A stretch of DNA of 64,000 bases, taken from the NCBI GenBank assembly GCA_963792405.1, contig CAWBVU010000006.1, positions 1,488,001-1,552,000 of the forward strand. Reading direction: 5' to 3'. Origin of the DNA: SZUA-442 sp963792405 (GTDB lineage Bacteria; Actinomycetota; Acidimicrobiia; Spongiisociales; UBA5794). The position numbers and the translations under genes are program-made. A model generated the notes under the pieces. It was not told the DNA's origin and made no database searches. It worked only from the letters and a program-made list of their open reading frames with translations. Of this stretch, positions 59,270-64,000 are shown one piece after another. The stretch's first letter is position 1. Every line of letters begins with the position of its first letter.

Positions 59270-61354
59270 CTATTCGCCTCTGACCTTGGCCACGATCTCG
59301 TGGGCGGCCGCCGTCGGTACTTCTTGGTAGGAATGGAACTGCATCGTGTAGTTGGCACGTCCTTGTGAACGCGACCGCAGGTCGGTCGCATAGCCGAACA
59401 TCTCGGCGAGCGGGACCAGTGCCTTCACGACGCGGGCCTGTCCCCGGGTGTCCATCGATTCGACCTTGCCGCGTCGTGACGACAGGTCTCCGATGACGTC
59501 ACCCATGTAGTCCTCAGGGGTGACGACCTCGAGCTCCATGATGGGCTCGAGGAGCTTGACGCCTGCCACCTTGGCCGCCTCCTGGAGGGCCATGGATCCG
59601 GCGATCTTGAACGCCATCTCGTTGGAGTCGACGTTGTGGCTGGACCCGTCGATGAGACGAGCCTTGATGTCCACCAGCGGATACCCGGCGAGGATGCCCC
59701 CTTGGAGCGCCTCCCTGATGCCCTTTTCGACCGCTGGGATGTACTCGCGGGGCACGTTGCCGCCCTTGACGGCGTCCTCGAACTCGAAGCCCGAGCCGGG
59801 CTCGAGTGGCTCGAGGTCGATGACGACGTGCCCGTACATGCCGGAGCCGCCGGTCTGGCGCTTGAACTTCGCGTCGACCTTGGTGGCGGGCTTCTTGATC
59901 GTCTCGCGGTACGCCACCTGCGGTCGTCCGACGTTCGCCTCGACCTTGAACTCGCGGAAGAGGCGGTCGACGATGACCTCGAGGTGGAGTTCGCCCATGC
60001 CGGCGATGATGGTCTGGCCCGTCTCGTCATCGGTGTGGACGTTGAACGTCGGGTCCTCCTCCGCGAGGCGGCCGAGTCCGTTGCCGAGCTTGTCCTGGTC
60101 GGATTTGGTCTTCGGCTCGATCGCGACCGAGATCACGGGGTCGGGGAACGTCATCGACTCGAGCTGGATCGCAGCGTCGGTGGCCGACAGCGTGTCGCCG
60201 GTGCGGACGTCCTTCATCCCGACGGCGGCGATGATGTCGCCCGTCTGGATCTCGTCGATGTCCTCCTGCTTCGCCGCGTGCATGCGAAGGAGCCTGCCGA
60301 AGCGCTCCTTCTTGCCGCTCGTCGTGTTCATGACGGCATCGCCCTTGTCCGCGGTACCGGAGTAGACACGCAGGTAGGTGAGCTTGCCGACGTAGGGGTC
60401 GGACATGATCTTGAAGGCCAGCGCGGAGAACGGCTCGTTGTCGGAGGGCTTGCGCTCGATGGGCTCGTCCTCGTGACCCGGCCGGAACCCCACGATCGGT
60501 GGGAGGTCGACCGGGCTCGGGAGGTAGGCCACGACGGCGTCGAGGAGGGGCTGGACGCCCTTGTTCTTGAAGGCGGTGCCCAGCATGACGGGCACGAAGT
60601 CGCGTGCGATCGTGCCCTTGCGGATGGCCGACCTGATCTCCTCCGGGGAGAGCTCCTCCTCCGTGAGGTACTTCTCCATGAGGTCCTCGTCCTCGGAGGC
60701 GACGATGTCGAGCATCTTGTGATGCCACTCGCTCGCCTGGTCGACGTACTCGGCGGGGATGTCGGTGATCTCCCACTCCTTGCCGTCGTCGTCGTGCCAG
60801 AGCCGGGCCTTCATCTCGACGAGGTCGATCACGCCGCGGAAGTCCGACTCGGACCCGATGGGGATCTGGATGGCGACGGGGTTGCCGCCGAGGCGATCGA
60901 CGATCGACTGCATCGAGGCGAAGAAGTCGGCGCCGATGCGGTCCATCTTGTTGATGAAGCAGATCCGCGGCACGCCGTACTTGTCGGCCTGCCTCCACAC
61001 CGTCTCGGACTGGGGCTCGACGCCGGACACGGCGTCGAACACGGCAACCGCACCGTCGAGCACCCTCAGCGAGCGCTCCACCTCGACGGTGAAATCGACG
61101 TGGCCTGGCGTGTCGATGATGTTGATGGTGTGGCCATCCCACTGGGTGGTCGTCGCAGCAGAGGTGATCGTGATGCCACGCTCCTGCTCCTGCTCCATCC
61201 AGTCCATGACGGCCGCGCCCTCATGGACCTCACCGATCTTGTAGGTGCGGCCCGTGTAGTAGAGGATCCGTTCCGTCGTCGTCGTCTTGCCCGCATCGAT
61301 GTGGGCCATGATCCCGATGTTGCGGATCGTGTCGAGTGGGATGGTGCGTGCCAT
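59270..61354 (-). CDS. fusA: Elongation factor G
   Basis: A 694-residue translocase GTPase. It has the P-loop AHIDAGKTTTTERILYYTG, DTPGHVDFTVEVERSL (G3), and NKMDRIGADF (G4). Domains II to V continue normally to a C-terminal HEIVAKVRGE. Codon use is C-ending, like the ribosomal genes, in contrast to tuf next to it. It follows rpsG by six bases. Confidence 0.98.
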   Translation of the reverse strand: MARTIPLDTIRNIGIMAHIDAGKTTTTERILYYTGRTYKIGEVHEGAAVMDWMEQEQERGITITSAATTTQWDGHTINIIDTPGHVDFTVEVERSLRVLDGAVAVFDAVSGVEPQSETVWRQADKYGVPRICFINKMDRIGADFFASMQSIVDRLGGNPVAIQIPIGSESDFRGVIDLVEMKARLWHDDDGKEWEITDIPAEYVDQASEWHHKMLDIVASEDEDLMEKYLTEEELSPEEIRSAIRKGTIARDFVPVMLGTAFKNKGVQPLLDAVVAYLPSPVDLPPIVGFRPGHEDEPIERKPSDNEPFSALAFKIMSDPYVGKLTYLRVYSGTADKGDAVMNTTSGKKERFGRLLRMHAAKQEDIDEIQTGDIIAAVGMKDVRTGDTLSATDAAIQLESMTFPDPVISVAIEPKTKSDQDKLGNGLGRLAEEDPTFNVHTDDETGQTIIAGMGELHLEVIVDRLFREFKVEANVGRPQVAYRETIKKPATKVDAKFKRQTGGSGMYGHVVIDLEPLEPGSGFEFEDAVKGGNVPREYIPAVEKGIREALQGGILAGYPLVDIKARLIDGSSHNVDSNEMAFKIAGSMALQEAAKVAGVKLLEPIMELEVVTPEDYMGDVIGDLSSRRGKVESMDTRGQARVVKALVPLAEMFGYATDLRSRSQGRANYTMQFHSYQEVPTAAAHEIVAKVRGE

Positions 61355-61360
61355 GACCTG

Positions 61361-61828
61361 TTACCAGCGGTAGTGGGCGAAGGCCTTGTTGGACTCCGCC
61401 ATCTTGTGGACGTCTTCTCTGCGCTTTGCCGCGTTGCCGGTGCGGTTGGCGGCGTCGAGGATCTCGTTGGCGAGGCGTTCGGCCATCGTCTTCTCACGGC
61501 GCTTGCGCGCCGACTCGACGAGCCACCGCACCGCGAGCGTCTGCGCCCTGCGGGGCCTGACCTCGACCGGGACCTGATAGCTCGAGCCGCCGACGCGCCG
61601 GCTGCGGACCTCGAGGGTGGGGCGCACGTTGTCGATGGCCCTCTTGAGCGTGGGGAGCGGATCGCCGCCCGTGCGCTTCTCGACGATGTCCATCGAGGTG
61701 TACACGATGCGCCTGGCAGCGCCCTTCTTGCCCTTCAGGAGGACCTTGTTGATGATCTGGGTGACCAGCACCGACTGGTAGATCGGATCCGGATCGAGTT
61801 TGCGAACCTCTGCGGGAGCGCGACGCAT
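61361..61828 (-). CDS. rpsG: 30S ribosomal protein S7
   Basis: A 155-residue uS7 protein organising the 30S head near the E-site. It has MRRAPAEVRKLDPDPIYQSV, VRPTLEVRSRRVGGSSYQVP and REDVHKMAESNKAFAHYRW at the end. I start at the ATG at 61828, two bases from the rpsL stop; the longer frame upstream is a shadow of rpsL. Confidence 0.98.
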   Translation of the reverse strand: MRRAPAEVRKLDPDPIYQSVLVTQIINKVLLKGKKGAARRIVYTSMDIVEKRTGGDPLPTLKRAIDNVRPTLEVRSRRVGGSSYQVPVEVRPRRAQTLAVRWLVESARKRREKTMAERLANEILDAANRTGNAAKRREDVHKMAESNKAFAHYRW

Positions 61829-61830
61829 CG

Positions 61831-62202
61831 TTACGACCCCTTCTTCGTTCCGTACTTGGAGCGTGCCTGCTCGCGGCCGGACACGCCAGCCGAGTCGAGG
61901 GCTCCCCTGATGACCTTGTAGCGCACGCCGGGGAGGTCCTTCACACGACCGCCGCGGACGAGGACGATGGAGTGCTCCTGGAGGTTGTGTCCTTCGCCCG
62001 GGATGTAGGCGGTGACCTCGACGCCGGACGAGAGGCGCACGCGGGCGACCTTCCGCAGCGCCGAGTTCGGCTTCTTCGGGGTCACGGTGTACACGCGCGT
62101 GCACACCCCGCGGCGCTGTGGGGACCCTGCGAGGCCCACGGTCCGCTGCTTCTTCGGCTTCGGCTTCCGGCCCTGGCGGACCAGCTGCTGTACGGTTGGC
62201 AC
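61831..62202 (-). CDS. rpsL: 30S ribosomal protein S12
   Basis: A 123-residue uS12 protein at the decoding centre. It has PTVQQLVRQGRKPKPKKQR, VTPKKPNSALRKVARVRL and AYIPGEGHNLQEHSIVLVRG, with the Lys and Pro residues where streptomycin-resistance changes occur in other species. The start is GTG at 62202; the frame extends 44 codons upstream but crosses the predicted leader. It is the first gene of the superoperon. Confidence 0.98.
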   Translation of the reverse strand: MPTVQQLVRQGRKPKPKKQRTVGLAGSPQRRGVCTRVYTVTPKKPNSALRKVARVRLSSGVEVTAYIPGEGHNLQEHSIVLVRGGRVKDLPGVRYKVIRGALDSAGVSGREQARSKYGTKKGS

Positions 62203-62529
62203 AGTTGCTCTGTCTCTCTCTTCGGCGCACCCCGACCCGACACCCGGGTATCGGAGTTCCTGACGAACGAAAATCGGCCTCGCTGCGGATCTCACAGCAG
62301 GACCGATCCCTTGTGTGAACGGCTTCCGGCACAACAGCGAGTCGAACGGTGTTCGCCACGCCTCCGGGTACCGGCGCGTTCGGCTGGGAAAAACCAGACG
62401 GGAGTATATCCCACGCGTTTCCTAACGCGCAAGACGGGACGACCAACGGCCGTCCACTGCCCGGCACGGGCACGCTAGCAGCCCCCTGATCCGCTGTCGA
62501 CGATCGGTGCCGGGACGTGCGCGGCCGTC
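62203..62529. other. Leader and promoter region of the ribosomal superoperon
   Basis: About 327 bases between the thioesterase gene and rpsL, with no gene. It holds a good minus-strand promoter (62432-62403), giving a leader of roughly 190 bases before the rpsL GTG. No conserved leader motif was identified. Confidence 0.6.
62403..62432 (-). promoter_or_regulatory. Predicted promoter of the rpsL-led superoperon
   Basis: On the minus strand TTGCGC (62432-62427), an 18-base spacer and TATACT (62408-62403), the latter matching 5 of 6 consensus bases. It is the best promoter-like signal upstream of rpsL. Confidence 0.6.
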
Positions 62530-62943
62530 TCAGGGCACGGCGTAGGCGCCCTGGGCGACAGCGACGAGACGGTCCCGTGCACCGTCGACCCACACCTCGA
62601 CGTTTCCCACGATGCGGCGACGGCCGACGGATACGATCGTGGCCGTCGCGAGGAGGTCGCCATCCCTCGCCGGGCGAAGGAACCGAAGGGACATCTCGGA
62701 CGTGACGGCCATCGCCTCGATCCCGATCACGGTGAAGGACGCGAACCACAGCGCGGAGTCCGAGATGGTGAAGATGGTCGGGCCCGAGATGTACCTGCCC
62801 GGCCGGAGCACGGCCTCATCGAAGGTCCACCTCGCCGTCGCGGTCCCATCATCGAGGGCCTCACACCGCACACCGGACTCCGCGGCCGATGGATACGCAT
62901 CAGCGAGAAAGGCATTGACGTCTGCGACCGAGATCGTGCCCAT
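62530..62943 (-). CDS. Hotdog-fold thioesterase, PaaI/YdiI-like
   Basis: A 137-residue single-hotdog protein. It has RPGRYISGPTIFTISDSAL for the central helix region and the strand SEMSLRFLRPARDGDLLATA, which fit the PaaI-type thioesterase family hydrolysing acyl-CoA. The usual catalytic Asp/Glu position is occupied within ISDSAL. The substrate is unknown. I use the ATG at 62943. It lies 41 bases after the M50 gene in the same direction. Confidence 0.8.
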   Translation of the reverse strand: MGTISVADVNAFLADAYPSAAESGVRCEALDDGTATARWTFDEAVLRPGRYISGPTIFTISDSALWFASFTVIGIEAMAVTSEMSLRFLRPARDGDLLATATIVSVGRRRIVGNVEVWVDGARDRLVAVAQGAYAVP

Positions 62944-62984
62944 CACGGTGAGCCTATCGACCCACCGAGGCCCGATGCCAGCGG

Positions 62985-63776
62985 CTAGATCGGGAACTCC
63001 GGAGGCTCCTGGGGACGGGTCCGGGGTTGCATACCCGGATCCTCGTACTTCGGTGTCGGATCCGCTGGCGGCGCGGGGCGTATCTCATCGGGTCGCACGG
63101 GTCGATCGCCTCCCTCAGGGGCACGGGCCGCCGCCCTCTTCGCCACCGCCGTGTCGCGGTACTCCCTGAGGCCGGAGAACGCGAACACCACCAGGAGCAC
63201 GGCACCGATCGTGAATCCCCTCGCCCATGCGAGCGGGACGATGATCGCCACGGCGGTCCATGTCACGATCTGGCTGATGAGAGGGGCCCTCTCCTCGTTC
63301 ACCATCGCGGCGAGGCTCTGGAGCATGTGTCCGCCGTCGAGGGGCACCACGGGGATCCAGTTCAGAGCGCCCCACACGAGGGCCGTCCACACGAACGAGT
63401 CGATGAAGACCGCGAGGGGGTGCGACACACCGGCGAAGACGCCGCTGTCAGCCAGGTACCAGACCACTCCCCCGACCGCCAGGCCCGTCCCCGAGCCCGC
63501 CGCAGAGACGAGGAACGACTGCCAGTTCGTCATCTTCGTCCGGTGGCTGTACGACGTGAGACCCCCGAGGGCGTAGAGCGTCACCGAGATGTTCTGGGCG
63601 TGGAAGGCCCGTGCAGTGAGGGCGTGGCCCATCTCGTGGAGCAGGATCGACACGAACGCCGCAGCGGTCCACCACGCGATGTCCCAGCCCCGGTAGGCCG
63701 TGGCACCGATGAGTGCCACGAAGAGGAAGGTGAGGTGGACACCGACCGGGACGCCCATGAGGCGGAACGAGAGCAT
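62985..63776 (-). CDS. Site-2-protease-like M50 metalloprotease (no CBS domains)
   Basis: A 263-residue membrane protease. It has HEMGH (residues 47-51) in a membrane segment and NWIPVVPLDGGHM for the third ligand, with about six membrane helices. The C-terminal 50 residues are Pro-rich, charged and probably disordered (RPDEIRPAPPADPTPKYEDP). It resembles the Rip3-like group but lacks the CBS pair of the paralogue at 22872. The substrate is unknown. Confidence 0.85.
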   Translation of the reverse strand: MLSFRLMGVPVGVHLTFLFVALIGATAYRGWDIAWWTAAAFVSILLHEMGHALTARAFHAQNISVTLYALGGLTSYSHRTKMTNWQSFLVSAAGSGTGLAVGGVVWYLADSGVFAGVSHPLAVFIDSFVWTALVWGALNWIPVVPLDGGHMLQSLAAMVNEERAPLISQIVTWTAVAIIVPLAWARGFTIGAVLLVVFAFSGLREYRDTAVAKRAAARAPEGGDRPVRPDEIRPAPPADPTPKYEDPGMQPRTRPQEPPEFPI

Positions 63777-63784
63777 GGGAAGAA

Positions 63785-63823
63785 GGTAGCGGTGCGGGTC
63801 CGTTGCGGGCCCGTACCGCTACC
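63785..63823 (-). terminator. Hairpin terminator after the DHOD-like gene
   Basis: GGTAGCGGTGCGGGTCC and its near-complement pair around a GTTG(C) loop, giving a long stem with a few mismatches in the 65-base gap between the DHOD-like stop and the M50 start. On the minus strand a TTCTTCCC run follows, a weak U-tract. Confidence 0.5.
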
Positions 63824-63841
63824 CACCGTGGAGCGGATCCC

Positions 63842-64000
63842 TCAGCGTGCGTGGGCCGATGTGTACGTGGTGAGCATCTTCATGTAGTTCGCCCGCACGA
63901 ACGCGTCGGGATTCGGCGCCGTCCCGATGCTCATCGACCCACGCATCTGCGCGACCGACTCATATCCGTGGTCATCGAGCCACACCTGCATGTCGGCGAG
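63842..64000 (-). CDS. Dihydroorotate-dehydrogenase-like protein, C-terminus (partial)
   Basis: The last 52 codons of a gene entering from the right edge; the stop is TGA at 63842. The visible protein includes WLDDHGYESVAQMRGSMS and then DAFVRANYMKML. This is the characteristic C-terminal pattern of dihydroorotate-dehydrogenase-like FMN oxidoreductases (a helix with W-L..HGY, RGSMS, and the RANY motif). The catalytic part lies outside the window, so the reaction is not claimed. Confidence 0.7.
   Translation of the reverse strand, partial: LADMQVWLDDHGYESVAQMRGSMSIGTAPNPDAFVRANYMKMLTTYTSAHAR

Noticed and set aside
57930..59330. A 466-codon plus-strand open frame opposite tuf
   Set aside because: The product is low-complexity His/Arg/Ile sequence with no motif, explained by the unusual codon use of tuf on the other strand.
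59636..61921. A 761-codon plus-strand open frame opposite fusA and rpsG
   Set aside because: It spans two intact genes on the other strand and has shadow composition without domains.

Overview
The window is a high-GC bacterial chromosome segment from an actinobacterium. The evidence is the guaA-guaB3 pair, the gene order glmS / acpS / nnr / alr / tsaE-tsaB-rimI-tsaD / groES-groEL (known from mycobacteria and relatives), short ATGA or TGATG gene overlaps, frequent GTG starts, and lipoproteins with Thr-rich linkers after the lipobox. Those linkers and a PPi-type phosphofructokinase suggest a deep-branching lineage such as Acidimicrobiia, but that placement is inference. I see no rRNA, tRNA, CRISPR array, insertion sequence or prophage.

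Layout. 1-460: 5' end of a CheA-like Hpt gene running off the left edge. 763-5744: a nucleoside-type ABC importer (BMP lipoprotein, double-domain ATPase, two permeases). 5778-8164: acylphosphatase, an unrecognised protein, and asparagine synthetase AsnA. 8283-12119: guaA, guaB3 and trpS on the minus strand. 12199-13922: a promoter, a 12-codon Ile/Thr-rich leader peptide, a hairpin and a terminator in front of citramalate synthase cimA, which looks like an attenuation system. 14162-20650: S9 peptidase, methyltransferase, DUF554 membrane protein, two single-gene enzymes (Nudix, GNAT), phosphofructokinase and a DUF1876 protein. 20747-22825: groES-groEL with a terminator and two CIRCE operators. 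22872-34218: a minus-strand housekeeping run for membrane proteolysis, t6A tRNA modification, uracil repair, alanine racemase, NAD(P)H-hydrate repair, ACP activation and glmS. 34523-36746: glmM, rpsI, rplM. 36875-38110: a lone plus-strand threonine dehydratase. 38059-40183: truA and small accessory genes.

40295-62202 is the complete str-S10-spc-alpha ribosomal superoperon, read right to left: rpsL rpsG fusA tuf, rpsJ to rpsQ, rplN to rplO, secY adk map, rpmJ rpsM rpsK rpsD rpoA rplQ. It has three departures from the usual form. The infA slot between map and rpmJ is empty of infA and holds three lipoprotein genes. Ribosomal protein S3 carries a tail of about 190 residues. tuf uses quite different synonymous codons from all its neighbours. 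The right end holds a hotdog-fold thioesterase, a second M50 protease and the 3' end of a dihydroorotate-dehydrogenase-like gene.

Physiologically the segment is core: translation, protein folding, GMP supply, peptidoglycan precursors (glmS, glmM, alr), tRNA modification and isoleucine precursor supply by two routes (CimA from pyruvate and acetyl-CoA, IlvA from threonine). The most interesting non-standard signal is the putative Ile/Thr attenuator at cimA.
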